This document shows, piece by piece, positions 1 to 11,263 of a stretch of DNA of 64,000 nt (position 1 is its first letter; each line of letters begins with the position of its first letter). The notes beneath the pieces are model-generated. The model did not search any database, was not told where the DNA came from, and worked only from the letters and a program-made list of their open reading frames with translations. Location of the stretch: positions 806,001 through 870,000 of the forward strand of contig JAAVVG010000008.1 of the NCBI GenBank assembly GCA_012976225.1, given 5' to 3'. The stretch comes from Golubevia sp. BC0850. Lineage: Eukaryota > Basidiomycota > Exobasidiomycetes > Golubeviales > Golubeviaceae. The translations under genes were made by a program, and so were the position numbers.

Positions 1-41
1 AAATCACTAACTGATTCATCTTTCCAATCTACTTATCTCAG

Positions 42-354
42 GTTCTACATCAACGACAAGTGTACTGGTGCCGTTGTCGGACAACAGCCTTTCGGAGGAG
101 CTCGTGCTTCTGGAACCAACGACAAGGCCGGCAGCATGTCTATCTGTGAGTTCATAACCCTTCCAAAGAGCTGTGGCTCTTAGAAAAGCTCTCGATTTTG
201 TTCGACCTCCCAAGCTGACGCTCTTGCCACGTCTTCACTTCCTCCCTCCTTCCTCCCTTCCTCCCTTCCAGTCTACCGTTTCATCTCCGCCCGTACCATC
301 AAGGAGACTATGATCGACCCAACTCACTACTCATACCCATCCAACTTCGAATAG
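42..354 (+). CDS. PUT2: Delta-1-pyrroline-5-carboxylate dehydrogenase, C-terminal end (partial)
   Basis: The last two exons are visible: 42..145 and 272..354, with stop TAG at 352-354. The first exon follows an acceptor CAG at 39-41; the intron 146..271 opens GTGAG. The encoded end contains VGQQPFGGARASGTNDKAG and finishes PTHYSYPSNFE, which is the conserved C-terminal region of the mitochondrial aldehyde dehydrogenase (ALDH4A1/Put2) that oxidises P5C/glutamate semialdehyde to glutamate in proline catabolism. In the family the GGxRxSG segment lies near the cofactor and oligomer face, close to the C-terminus, so the short remaining length is normal. The N-terminal catalytic part lies outside the window. 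Identification rests on family knowledge of this tail, and there is little alternative. Confidence 0.88.
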
Positions 355-982
355 ACTTTCGAATTCTGGTTAATGAAAATTCTACTTTAGACTCTTCTCT
401 TCTCTTCTTTCTCAAAACGTCACGGCTTCGCATTCTCAATTGTAACACATCTTCGGAGTTCTGGCCGAATTAACACATCCAGATATTTCTTTTTCTCTTT
501 CTCTCTTACACCCATCTTTTCATCAGTTCTATTTCGCTCTCTTTTCTCTTCAACCATCATCTCACAATTGTAATACTTTAGCACCGCCTTGGTCTGGGGG
601 CATTAACACACCAGACAAATCTTTCTCGTTCATGACATTTCAATAGTTAAATCAACTTAGAATGACAGGTTGTTGTGCGAGTGAAAGAGGGAGCAGTAAC
701 GCTTCTCCAGAAGGAATCAAGGCTACCTTTCTGCTTTGTATTGAGAATCGGAGGAAGCTTCGAATACTGTAATTCGATCCGTTTATCTTTTTTTCGGCTT
801 CTTTTGCAAGAAACAGAAGGGGGCTGATTCGTGGAAGATCGAGAGAGACAGTTGTCCTCCCCCCTGATCTTCCACATAGAGGTTCCACAAAGAAATGCAC
901 ATGTCAAACTTGCCATTAAGGATGGCTTTTGGAAAAAAAAAAAAAAAAAAAAAAAAAGACTGAACGTACGGAATCAGCTACG
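355..982. other. Intergenic: 3' region of PUT2 and upstream region of small gene
   Basis: I see no supported gene here. Pyrimidine-rich stretches near 480-560 and an AT-rich run follow the PUT2 stop. Open frames on the minus strand at 647-916 have no recognisable product. A 25-bp A-tract ends the segment. Confidence 0.5.
933..957. repeat. Poly-A tract, 25 A
   Basis: An uninterrupted run of 25 adenines lies 26 bp upstream of the ATG at 983. Poly(dA:dT) tracts of this kind commonly sit in nucleosome-depleted fungal promoters, and that role is inferred here. It makes an upstream start that would encode a poly-lysine leader unlikely. Confidence 0.9.
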
Positions 983-1545
983 ATGAAAGCAGAAAAAGCT
1001 GGAATGTTCGGCGGTGGAAATGGTTATCAACCCTTGAATTCCGAACAGTTTGAAAGGTTGGGAGATGGAGACAACAATCATTTCGAATCTTTCGGAAATG
1101 GTGAGTGTCTATCGGTTTTTCTTCCTTCTCGGAGTGGCAGCAGCTTTTCGACCTCTCCGTCGTTGAATTGTTTTAAGGTACTGATATGCATTTTCTTCTT
1201 CCTCGACAGACTCCGACGCCTTCAACGCAGCTGGATTGCCGTTCAAGGAGAAGAAGAAGCTGCCAAGCAAACTCTCTTTCGCATCTGCAAATAACGTGAT
1301 TTCAACAAGTGGATCTCCCATGCAGAAGGCGAAGCCAAGAGCAACTTCGAAAACCAAAAGATTCATCGCCAGCGGTCTCGTATTCGATTCAAGTTCTCTC
1401 AGCCTGGTTTCTGAAGATGATGCTCAAGTTGTTTCATTTGGTCCTGGCGCTTCAAAGGCCTCGGTGAGTTCAATTCCTCTCCAACTTTCTGAGAAATCTA
1501 ATACTGACTCTCGGGTTTCCCATTTTTGCTCCTCTCCCTCAGTGA
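983..1545 (+). CDS. Small hypothetical protein, 124 aa, three exons
   Basis: Exons are 983..1100, 1210..1463 and 1543..1545. The introns open GTGAGT and end GACAG and CTCAG, and the summed frame is intact. The third exon supplies only the TGA stop, directly after the acceptor. The protein starts MKAEKAGMFGGGNGYQPLN and has a basic centre (KEKKKLPSKL, then KAKPRATSKTKRF) and an acidic/hydrophobic end (SLVSEDDAQVVSFGPG). There is no signal peptide, membrane segment or domain I recognise. The composition suggests a small soluble, partly disordered protein. Coding status rests on the clean splice junctions and coherent composition on both sides of intron 1. The start at 983 is preferred to the in-frame ATG at 929, because that one would translate the poly-A tract. 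Confidence 0.55.
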
Positions 1546-2979
1546 TCTGATTCTCTCATCGTCTGGAATTCTTCAAGATAATGAAATTTTACTAGCGATT
1601 CTTTCAAGCTAGGTACTTTTTCAAGACTGCTTCTTCCTTTCCCTTCTTTTCTTCTCGTTTCTACTTTTCTGCCCGTTTGGATTGTCTCTATTTCCATAAC
1701 TCCTATCTTCATCGATATTCTAGCGTCGTCAAAGCCAACTCAAAATCGATCTTCCTTGCCATGAGCTGTAAGCACGAGACGAAAGGAATAAGCCATGATG
1801 GATCCAGAAAAGGTTTGAATCGAACTCTAATACAGTGAGGATCTCCAGGCACTGAATCCCAAATCAACTGAAGTGTGAAGTGGGACGAGAACCTAGACGG
1901 AGGAGCTTCGAGAGCGTTGCGAAATAAAAGTAGACTTGATGAGAACTCCATCTCTCTGAACGGGAAAGGCCTCCTTTCAAACCACCGCACACCGTCCATT
2001 TCTCAAGGGAAGGCTTGGAATCAAGTATCGTGGTACAGTATGGCCGCGGTTGGTCAAAAGGTGAATGGGAAGGCCTTAGGTAAGTGGGACACAAAGACGA
2101 CGGTACTCGAAAGAGGTTTGAAAAGAGCCTTGACTAGTAAAGAAGGCGAAGTTCTGGGCGTTGAGGCCCTGAAGTGAGAGAGCTGCTTAGAAGCAAGAAG
2201 CGAAGTGTGTCGATGGCTCCAATCCAAAAACAACCCAAGCCGGCCTGGCCAAAAAGCGCGAATTCGAAAATTCAGCCTGGTCTGAAGGTGAAAGGTGGAA
2301 GAGAAAGTCAAATCCAGCCTGGCTTCAGAGGGAGAGAGGCACGTCGATTCCACTTTCCGCCTCAATGACATCCACGGAAAGAGGGGGGAAGATTGCATCC
2401 AAATGCTTTGTATGATTTGCATTATTTCTTTTCAGTCGAGGCGACGTCCAGGAGTGATACGGGGAAGAGCAAAAGTCGAATTTTGATTCCCATTGAAGGA
2501 TCCTGGCAAAAGAGAGCAGATGGCGCACAGCTACTTCGGCTGTGTGAGAATGAGGCAGGGTGGGAAGGAGACGCTCTTCTTCTTCTTTCTTCTCTTCTCC
2601 TTCTCTCCGCTCCACTCTATGATTTCGAAAACTAAAACAGTACTTCACTACTTTGAACGTTAGAATTGATAGTTGGAAGAGGAGAGGGAAAGGTGCGTGG
2701 GCTGAAATGTTGCAAGTCCTACTCTCCTTCGATCAAAGCAGATAGGATTTCTGTTAACCTCCCCTGATTGAAAGAAGGCAGAAGTCTTTTTTTAAGATTG
2801 AGAAAAGATGAGGACGGCAGCGAGAAGGAAATTGATATTACAGAAATAAAATACAAATGTTGAGAGAGAGAGGGGTGTAGCTCTATGACCAAGAAGATAG
2901 CGGCTAATCAGCTAGAAGTAAAAGTGAGGAAGCAGATTAGACATGGTTGTTCCCTAGATTCTATCTCGAACAAATTCAC
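1546..2979. other. Intergenic, no supported gene
   Basis: About 1.4 kb separates the small gene from the 3' end of DBP8. Open frames occur on both strands but none shows a coherent domain, start context or splice set. A degenerate direct repeat around CAGCCTGG occurs at about 2273-2330. DBP8 3' UTR probably occupies the right end. Confidence 0.5.
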
Positions 2980-5221
2980 TCAAACCTGGTGATCCACATC
3001 TATTTTTCGCTTCTTCTTCCCTCTCTCCTCACCGCCTTTCTTCTTCTTCTTCTTTGAATCAGACTCTAGTTCTGAATTGTTCTTCTCCAAATTCCGTTTC
3101 TTTTTCTCTCCAAATCCTTCGTCTCCCATCTCCATCGAGGCCATTCTCTTGGCCTGAGATACTTGATTTAATCTAGCAAGGACCGTCTCTTCTGGAAGCG
3201 ACAACTCTGTGAGGGTGTGGTCTTGAAGAAGGTAAGTCAGAAGTAGAGTAGAGGTAAAAGAGACGAGACATGGATAAAGTGAGATGAAATCAGCATCGTG
3301 TCTTGAGAGGAATAAGAAATCGAATCCTATCTCTACTACCACTTTCCCCATTCCATCCCCCTCTCGAAGCCCACTTTCAGACTCACTAATCTTTCCTTCA
3401 ATCCCTTTCAAAACTTCAGTATCCCTCTCAGTAACAAAACTAACGGCCCAACCCTCCTTCCCAGCTCTAGCAGTTCTACCAACTCTATGAACATAATCTT
3501 CCCAAGCGGCAGGTAAATCCCAATTAACAACCATTTTAACTTCAGGTACATCCAAACCTCTAGATCCAACATCAGTAGAAATCAAAACTCTAACCTGACC
3601 ATTTCTGAAAAGTTGAAGGTTTGAAAGTCTGACGGATTGAGAAAGACCTGAATGAAGTGAAACGCAAGAGATTGAAAGGTTCCTTAACATTCGGGTCAAA
3701 AGTGAAGCTGTGAAGGTTTTTGAAACGAAGATTATTGTAGATGGGACTCGAGTTGGATCATCTTCATCTTCATCTGAGGAATCGGATGGATCTTCGTAGA
3801 ATTTTGAGGATGAGGAATTGGAGTGAGAACCTCTACCTCCTCTTGATCCTCCTCTACCTCTACCTCTACCTCTGGTCGAAGTTGAATATTCTTTCCTTTT
3901 GACTTTAGGTCCCTTTTCACAAGGTGGATGAATTAAAAGATGATAGAGAAATGGCTCTCGAATGTGAGATGGAATGAAGAGGTATTTTTGAATGAGGGTT
4001 GAAGGTGTCGTCGTGCTGAAAAGAGTGAGAGAGAGTAAAGGAAGTGTCCCAGTTAGATTTCTTGCTTGCTTGATGTTGCTTGAACGCTGCCATCTAGGTC
4101 AGATACTCACTCTTGTTCGATTCTACAAACAACAGGTTTCAATTTGCCTTTTGCCTTATCTTCTTCCGCCGGCTCTCGATTCACTAGGGTCTCGATTTCT
4201 TCAGTCAAAGTGGCTGTGAATAGAAGTGTTTGTCTTGAGTGAGCTGGAGGCAAGATCGAGAAGAGGTAGGAAAGTTCAGGAGCGAAAGTTGGGGAGAGAA
4301 GTCTATCGGCTTCGTCCAGAACCTGGGAGAGGTCGAAGACAGATGAAGAGAAATCAAAGGAAAGAATCAGTAAGACAGAGGATAGCCGGATGATAGTGAA
4401 ATTAGCAAGAAATTCTTCTTAGAGAAAGGCAGAACGTGGAATGTCAGACCACCCTCAACCTCCCCAGGTTCATTCTCCAATCGATGAGCACAAGACCAAA
4501 TAAGATTATCCATCATCGTGATTCTCCCTCTTGCGTCAAAAAAAGAAGCGGAAGGCTCTGTACTCACCACGAATTTGCATCTGCTCAATCCAATCTCATC
4601 TCCATTACTCCTAATCAAATCGACCAATCTACCTGGAGTAGCTACAACTACATGAGGTTTCCTCTTATTGATCTCTATAGCTTGATGTTGCATGTCCATT
4701 CCACCCAGAATCAAACTGCAAACCAAATTGAAACCCAATTGATTAGCAGCTCCAATTCCAACAGCTAAGAATTGTTCATGTAATTGAACTGCCAATTCTC
4801 TTGTTGGAGTCAAAACGATTGCGAATCCACTAACAGGATCCAATGACAACTTTTGTAAGATTGGTAAAAGGAAACACAAAGTTTTACCTGAACCAGTTTG
4901 AGCTCCTCCTATAACATCTCTACCTGACAAAATTGATGGAATCGTTTGAGATTGAATTAAAGTTGGAATCGTTATTGAAAGAGATTCTAATGATTTTATT
5001 AAAGGTTTGGAAATCGAAAGTGATTGGAATGAATCATGAACTTGATTGGCAGATGGTTCAATGGCTTCAACTGAAGTTTCTCTTGTTGCTTCTGCTTCGA
5101 CTCGTTTGATTGAAGGTGGGCTTGTGATTGTACTGGCTGATTCAGTTGAATTCGATTGAGATGGCTTTTTCTGTTTCTTTAGCTTGGAAGCTGCAACTCG
5201 AGATGGCAAAGGTGAATCCAT
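2980..5221 (-). CDS. DBP8: ATP-dependent DEAD-box RNA helicase DBP8 (DDX49 family), 578 aa
   Basis: Exons on the minus strand are 5221..4568, 4322..4111, 4015..3387 and 3221..2980; the frame sums correctly. DBP8 is a nucleolar helicase needed for 40S subunit rRNA processing. Visible motifs in order are: Q-motif region with [10 protein letters not shown] (about residues 86-95), Walker A AQTGSGKT (107-114), PTRELA (139-144), LGGMD and TPGRL, VLDEAD at the junction of exons 1 and 2 (about 219-223), FTAT for motif III, then in the second RecA domain DVGSRGLD and [10 protein letters not shown]. The lysine-rich tail ([21 protein letters not shown]) is typical. Between the two helicase cores lies an RG-rich and acidic insert (RGRGRGRGG, then DEDEDDP), at the position where basidiomycete DBP8 proteins usually vary. 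It is transcribed away from family copy A, 171 bp apart. An intron-retained reading of 3386..3222 also stays open, but the spliced form fits the family better. Confidence 0.95.
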
Positions 5222-5392
5222 CCTTGTAAAGGTTGAGAAGAAAAGGTGAAGAGAGGCAAAAGTTGCACAGCCTTGTGTTCAATACCTTCATCACTTCCGA
5301 AACAGCGTTTCTTTCATTCGATTAAGAATCAAAGGACAAGCACCCTAAATTTGACCTCTGACTCACTATCACCAGCAAAAACGTTTGTCAAG
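5222..5392. promoter_or_regulatory. Short divergent promoter between DBP8 and F-box family copy A
   Basis: Only 171 bp separate the DBP8 ATG (minus) from the copy A ATG (plus). Nothing resembling a conserved factor site is obvious. A shared bidirectional promoter is inferred from distance alone. Confidence 0.5.
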
Positions 5393-7448
5393 ATGGCAAA
5401 GAGAGTCAACGAGCATTCTTCCCAATCCGAAGCACCTTCTGCCAAACGCAGTATCACTTCAGAACAACAGCAAGCTCTCAAAGTTCAAGAGGCTCAGGAT
5501 GCTTTGGATAAACTGGACTACAAGACTACAGAGGGATTGTGCACAAAGGTGAGCGAACGAGAATGAATCGGACATGTAGATTTACTTGGATTGGGTCTTC
5601 GTTCTACCTACGTTTGCTCTATCCTTTTATCCATCTTCTGACTCCGGTCCTTCCAAATCCAGGTGATCAACTCCAAATCTACTGATTCCATTCAACCGTT
5701 GCTCATCAGTAGCAAGAGTTTGGGATCAAGAGGAGAGGCTTACGAGGCAGTGAAAGATGTGGAAAAGGCGTTGGCAAAGAGAAAAGTCTTCAGGTGAGTT
5801 TGGCAAGTGGTCTGCCTCTTGGCCTCTTCTGAGTTCTCTTTAAGCAACTGTAATAACGATTTATTGACTTTCCTGTCAACTCCCAGACTCACTCCAAAGC
5901 TGGATTCGCCTACCTCAGGCTCGCAATTCACCACTTCAACCTCGCCAGAAAGCAGCAGAAGAACACTGAGGCTTCCGACCATCTCCACTTCATCGACTAC
6001 AAAGATCTAGCGAAAGAAGTTCAAGCTTCAGCAGCCAGAGGGAACAAGAGTCGCTTCAACAGAGGTTCTCCCGACCTCTTCCTCAAGCTCTTCTCTTTCG
6101 CCGACGCTCCATCTCTAATGAGATCAACTTCCGTCTCCAAGGCTTGGAAAGAGCAGATCGACGGATCCTCGGAACTATTCCGCTCATTCAATATGGCAGG
6201 GAAAGGAGAGCAGATCTGCAAAGGATTGGGGGTCTTCAGCAAGAAGTCCAGGGATTCGATGAAGAACATCACACTCGGGGTGACAGATTATCCCGATGCA
6301 TCTCTCCAAGAACGACTAAAGAATCTCCTCAAGGCATCATCCACGAGCATCAGAGTTCTCTCAATTGGTCATCAAGCAGATCTGTCCAAGCTGATAGTTG
6401 ACGTAGGAGGAGAGTGCAACAACCTGGTCGTTTTAAAATTCTACGTCGAGGGGAGTGAGAACAACTTATTCGACCCAAACAAGGAGGAGGGAGTCTTGGA
6501 ATTCTCGTCATCTTGGAAAGCCTCACTAAAGACGCCGGAATGGACATCAGGGGATGAGAACTTGGCATGCAACGATGCTCTCTTGGAACGACTTCGAGGA
6601 GCAAGAAAGGTCAACATCAGCAGCACCCAGCTCACCTCCGCCTGGGCCGTGAAGCTTCTATCATCAAATCCAAGATTGAAAGAATTACGTCTACTTACGG
6701 GAGACAGCAGCCAAGTCGATAGCATTCCACCAATGAATCTTCCCAACCTCACCCATCTCTTCCTCGGCCCTCCCCCAAGATCAACTCAAACGGGTGACTC
6801 AAGCCTCTTCTTCCAGGAACTCAACACGCCCCATCTAAGGGAGTTGCAAGTCTGCAACATCAACCCTTCAGACCTTTCTCATCTGAATCCGGAGGTTCTA
6901 CCCGAACAGCTGGTCATTGAAGATCTACCAATCACAGACGCGGCCAGCGCGAAAGGGGTCGCCTCGTCTCTTATCAACTCAATCAGAGAATGGAAGGAGC
7001 TTTGGTGGCTCACTATCCGGCTTCCCGGGTCTGCCTAAACTTGAGGCCCCTTCTACGAGCACTTAATCTCTCTTCTCACTCCTCTATCGAAGACGAGCCT
7101 TCTCTCTGGATTCAAAGACGAGGTCCCTCTTCCTAGCCTCAACTTTCTCAAGTTCGGAAATCATGGCACGTCTGTCCATTCTACAGTAATCGACGGGTCT
7201 GAATTGGCAGCTATGGTTGCTGGAAGGAATGCAGCAAGTCGTGGGCTTCCTTTCAAGGATGTTGTGCTCGCCGCTCAAGGACTATTGGAGCATGCGGATG
7301 CAGCGCCTTCAGACGAAAGACCAACTTTCGACTCACCTCAGCTTCCGGCCTGCATCGTGGGAAAATTCCCGTCAAAGCAGATCTGTCCACCAAATCTTGG
7401 CTGGAGAAGCATGTTGAGGTGGTTCTTGAGGCGAAGGAGTGGATTTGA
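5393..7448 (+). pseudogene. TPR/F-box/LRR family, copy A (least damaged, but disrupted)
   Basis: Exon 1 is 5393..5548 (52 codons, begins MAKRVNEHSSQSEAPSAKR). Exon 2 is 5663..5793. Exon 3 runs from 5887. Exons 1-3 encode TPR-like helix pairs (ALDKLDYKTTEGLCTK; SKSLGSRGEAYEAVKDVEKA; GFAYLRLAIHHFNLA). An F-box follows (PDLFLKLFSFADAPSLM, then VSKAWKEQIDGSSELFRSF), then an LRR-like solenoid with repeated leucine strands. Exon 2 has 131 nt where the intact phase needs a multiple of three, so it joins exon 3 out of frame. In exon 3 the frame meets TAA at 7036 and TGA at 7042 and then continues for 130 codons in the family pattern (PFYEHLISLLTPLS). The conserved C-terminal tail (SWLEKHVEVV, ending TGA at 7446) is readable one frame over. 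The F-box could only be made from an internal start. I infer a recently decayed host gene of Pof3/Dia2-like architecture. Confidence 0.8.
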
Positions 7449-8375
7449 TCACACTTATGCTTTGTGAGTGCGCTTTCTTCGACCAAATTGAGCAAGTGCT
7501 TCCCGGTTGATATGTTTGCTGACGATGACTCCAGAATTTCCACGCGGGAGATCTTCTCAATCTCAAACTAATTACCAAACTCGTTAATCGGTCTTGAACT
7601 CCATATATGACCTCTGCATCTTTTCCGAGCAGACTATATTGACCTGAAGAGATTGTTGGAGACGGGAGCTCCCCCACCTCCAAATCGTTAAAGACGCTCT
7701 CGTAAAGGATGAGATTCTCCGACATAGTTTTGAGTTTTGTAAGAGAATAAAAAAGAGAGTCAAGCTTGTGTAAAAAGTGGTTCAATGGATGGAATTGAGA
7801 AGGGGAAGAAGTTGGATCGATCCACGATGGATCGACCTTTCACAACTTTCGAGAAGCCAACCACCGGCAAGTCTATTCGAACCAGACTCATCCTTCAACC
7901 AAAATCCCAATGCGGAGTTCTCGAAATAGTTCTTGAGGATATTTGTGCCGTATGGAGGATCAAGGCTTTGCTGATAACGTAGTCATGAGCAAGCGAGCGA
8001 CGGTGCGACGGATCTCTTGGAGTCGACATCTTCAAATGTGAAACGGGGTGGAAGGCTGGAAGGCTACAGCATTCCAGAATGGAGATGAGCTCTTCAGTAC
8101 TGCATTTCGAAGATATGGTTCCGACAAGAGCCACAATCAAAGCAGTTTTTCTGGTCCCATAACGAGAAGGAGTGCTGCAGAATGAAAAGACTTGAGACTT
8201 GAAACAGTTCAAAGCCAGAGAGAGGCGGAGACGAAATTGAAAAAGAAAAAATCGGACAACATGGGTCGTAAAGTACTCTTGGGGGTAATGGATCAGACGT
8301 GAAGGAAAATACTGAGACTGGAACTATTGAGTGGCGACTGGACCTTTCCCTCTTTTTTTGGAACTTGATTAGACT
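7449..8375. other. Intergenic with unexplained short open frames
   Basis: Downstream of copy A, a GTGAG donor-like site lies 13 bp after the tail stop. Small open frames include a plus-strand 65-codon frame from ATG 7785 and minus-strand frames at 7372-7785 and 7895-8212. None has a family signature or convincing splice partners. The right end contains the 3' region of the membrane protein gene. Confidence 0.4.
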
Positions 8376-10971
8376 TCAACCTTGCTTTGAGGCCACGTAC
8401 GAAGCTACAGCTGGCAGCAAACTTTCTCCGTGTTCGAGACTACGATCTTGATGTATACGCAAGATTGGATTGAAAGCAGCTAGGGAGGTTTGATGGTGGG
8501 AGAGCTTGAGCGGAGGTGATGGACGAGCGCTTATTCCTAGTAGACCCAAAACAAGAACTGATACAAGGAGAGCTACCTGAGAATATTAAAATTGAATTGG
8601 ATAGTCAGCCTGTCTATAGAATAGAATGCAGGGAATTCCGAAAGAGCGAGTGCGCCGAATCTGAGATGAGACTTACCAGAAGGTACCAGGTGACGCTAGT
8701 CTTGACCACCTGCCTATATTTGAACTCCAAAGCATAAATTCTTCCCGTCCCAACAAAGTAGGGAAGGGTATATCCCGCATCAAGTCTTCCAATCATAGCC
8801 TCAAGATTGGGCATGCTGAAGTAAGAGAGATCTCCAGCACGATAGCTCTCGTTTCCGAAGCTGGAGGAGAAGGGATCTAAAATTCTATCAGGAGTATTGG
8901 AGTTTCTGTCTGCATTCAGAGAGCTAAAACAAAGGAGTGGGGTATAGAGGTTCTATCAGCACCTCCCCCCGAGTTCAGAAAAGTTCAAGTCTCACTCTTC
9001 TTTCTCACCTTGAGATTCTCGATCTAACCTAGGTACTTACCCTGCATCATTGATCTTCTTCCTTGTCTGTCTGAAGATCCAATTTGTTAGATCTGGAGGG
9101 ACCAGCCCTCCGTTTGGCTTTCCTTGACTAATTGAGCCGGAAGCGTGCAAATCATGTCCAGAACTCTTGATACCAACTGTATGAATCTCTGAAGAGGTAT
9201 TCTGACCTTTGAAGATGTAGGTCTCGATCAAAGACAGGCAAACAGCGCAGTCTGAGAGAGTAGGAGACTAACAGGTCAGCGTTGATTCCTTAAGATCACT
9301 GAGAAATCCAATCCCAGGGACTCACCCCATCTAGTTTCTCCTGTCTTGTCTGTCCAAGTAGAAGAATTCCATTTGGGACTCTCCTTGGACGTCTGAGCTA
9401 GTACGACATCAATGGAGCCTGAGCCCTATTCCAGTGGCTGAGTTTCAGAATCCATGTTGAGATGAGTGCCTCTTGCTACACCGTCAAAGGAGATGGCTGT
9501 CTTCATGAGGGGACCTATCATTCCTGGGATTGGCCAAGGTTTCTCGCTGTTGGAGAAACGTTGAGGTGAATTGGGATCTCCATATCCATTAGCAAAATCG
9601 ACCTTGTCCCAGATCGACTCTGCATCTAGATCCAAGAACAGCCCGTGAACGAGGCTTATGGGAATGAAGAAAAAGGCGTAGAGGCTGCTATCCAAGGCAA
9701 AGTTAGTTTGAAAAAAGCTTTCATTTAGAGCTAAGCATTTGACTCTCTGACCCCAGCGAGGCCAAAAGAGATCTGAGACGTCTTGATGATCAACAAAAGC
9801 TGAAGAAACGCTGTTGCTACGTAGACCCTGATTTGGATTTGGCTTGATCTGTTGGAGAAAGAGTTGACTTCAGTGGATTCCCGTCAAACTTGAGCTCAAA
9901 GCCGAAGATCAAAGTCGACTCACATCTCTGTAGGCTCCATATCCATAGCCTTCTGGCTCAAGCACTGCTATGAAAATCTCTGGAAAGTAAACAGTATGAT
10001 TATTCTCTGGATTCAATGCTTCTAAAGCAGCAGAGGGAGGGTCCGCAGGTCCATAAGGCTTGAATTCATCGACACTTTGCTCTGCTTGAGTCAGAGTTCC
10101 TAGAACGGGTTTCCAATTGGAAGACGTTTCTTGAGGAGCATATCGAACATTCAAATCAACGCAACGAGCATAGAAGAATCCGATCCCGGTAGAGAGTAAG
10201 AGTGAGAGAATGAAAAGAAGTAGGCACCAGAGTGACGCGAGATTGGAAGATGATCTCTTGCCACTGCGATAGCGAAGAACACGGAAAGCTCCCATAAGAC
10301 CAACGCTTTCAATCCAAGAGTCTAGAAGAGAGATAGAAATAGGAGAGGGCGGAGAAGAGCCATTTTGGACAGCTGCTTCGACGAGGACCGTCCATACTGC
10401 TATCTCGAAGTGAGGTTGAGCGATCTTCTGAAGTACGAAGGTGCATGAGAGACCGATAGCTCCTCCAATCATACCAACAGCCGCACGACTTGATGAAATT
10501 AGAGAAAGAATGGATCGACGAGGAGAGGCGTTTGATCAGTCCCAATGTGGATGAGGTCGAGAGATCAGTTTCAAGTTCGCTCACCTGATCGTCAAAGATT
10601 GGTGGTTAAGAGCGGTAGCTGGAATAAAGTATCCTACAGTACCGGATACAGCTGATGGAGGTGTAAAAAGAGAGATAGAGGAGGGAAAAGGTCTAGTTTC
10701 TATGAATGTGCTCAAAGACTCTTGGAGCGTACTCACCTAGAATGACCACAAGAAGCCCGAAATCAAGCCAGATTGATGAAACTCGCTGTGAATTGTAGAT
10801 GTCTTCAGGAGAAGTGGTGTGGAACAAAGGTTGATATAGAGGGACTTGACTAGAGGTGGAAGTTTCGGTAGGGAGAGCTGGACGGTGCTTAAATGTCGTT
10901 CCAAGAGAGTCTGGAGATGTCTTCAAGGGGATCGAATTTGACCGATACGACTTGGATTCTTGACCAAACAT
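8376..10971 (-). CDS. Predicted multi-pass membrane protein, 661 aa, eight exons
   Basis: Exons on the minus strand are 10971..10737, 10651..10585, 10488..9924, 9848..9482, 9418..9326, 9251..9041, 8923..8677 and 8576..8376, totalling 662 codons in frame. A cytosolic-looking N-terminus (MFGQESKSYRSNSIPL) precedes hydrophobic segments: WLDFGLLVVIL, VGMIGGAIGLSCTFVL and SLWCLLLFILSLLLSTGIGF. A large polar domain follows, with several N-x-S/T sequons (NHT, NES) and paired cysteines (DCAVC). A final membrane helix (VALLVSVLVLGLLGI) and a short basic tail end the protein. This suggests an N-terminal helical bundle, an extracellular or lumenal domain and a C-terminal anchor. I do not recognise the family. 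One junction is weak: the open frame carries TAG at 9426, which lies inside a 63-nt intron (9481..9419) with donor GTGTAG, branch-like CTCAAC and acceptor CTCAG. Removing it restores the frame exactly. Confidence 0.75.
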
Positions 10972-11263
10972 TTCGATAAAACGAATGGGAGTGATGGGTG
11001 ACGGGTGACCAGAAAGAATCCAGATTAAGATTGCCAATCGGTCAAGCTTTGAACCTCTCGATTTTCTTAGGATCGCTTCAAAATTAACATCAATTTGAAG
11101 ATTTCTATAGATCAAAGAATTAGAAAAGTGTGAAACCACATCTAGGACGTATGCAAATGACACGTTGACGAGACAACATGGCAACTTGATGGTCTTTCTG
11201 ATGGTCTTTCGTCACCCTCGACTCAGCTATATCTTCCTTCGAGAGCCACTCAAGTCGGCACAC

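Noticed and set aside
2393-2635. Overlapping open frames on both strands in 1.7-2.7 kb
   Set aside because: No consistent splice borders, starts or domain patterns; low-complexity ends suggest chance frames in intergenic DNA.
3222-3386. Open, unspliced reading of the last DBP8 intron
   Set aside because: The spliced form gives a 579-codon frame with good donor GTGAGT and the usual family tail; the unspliced insert has no family counterpart.
9426-9428. In-frame TAG in the membrane protein as evidence of a pseudogene
   Set aside because: A 63-nt intron with branch-like CTCAAC and CAG acceptor removes it and the eight-exon frame then closes at 662 codons.
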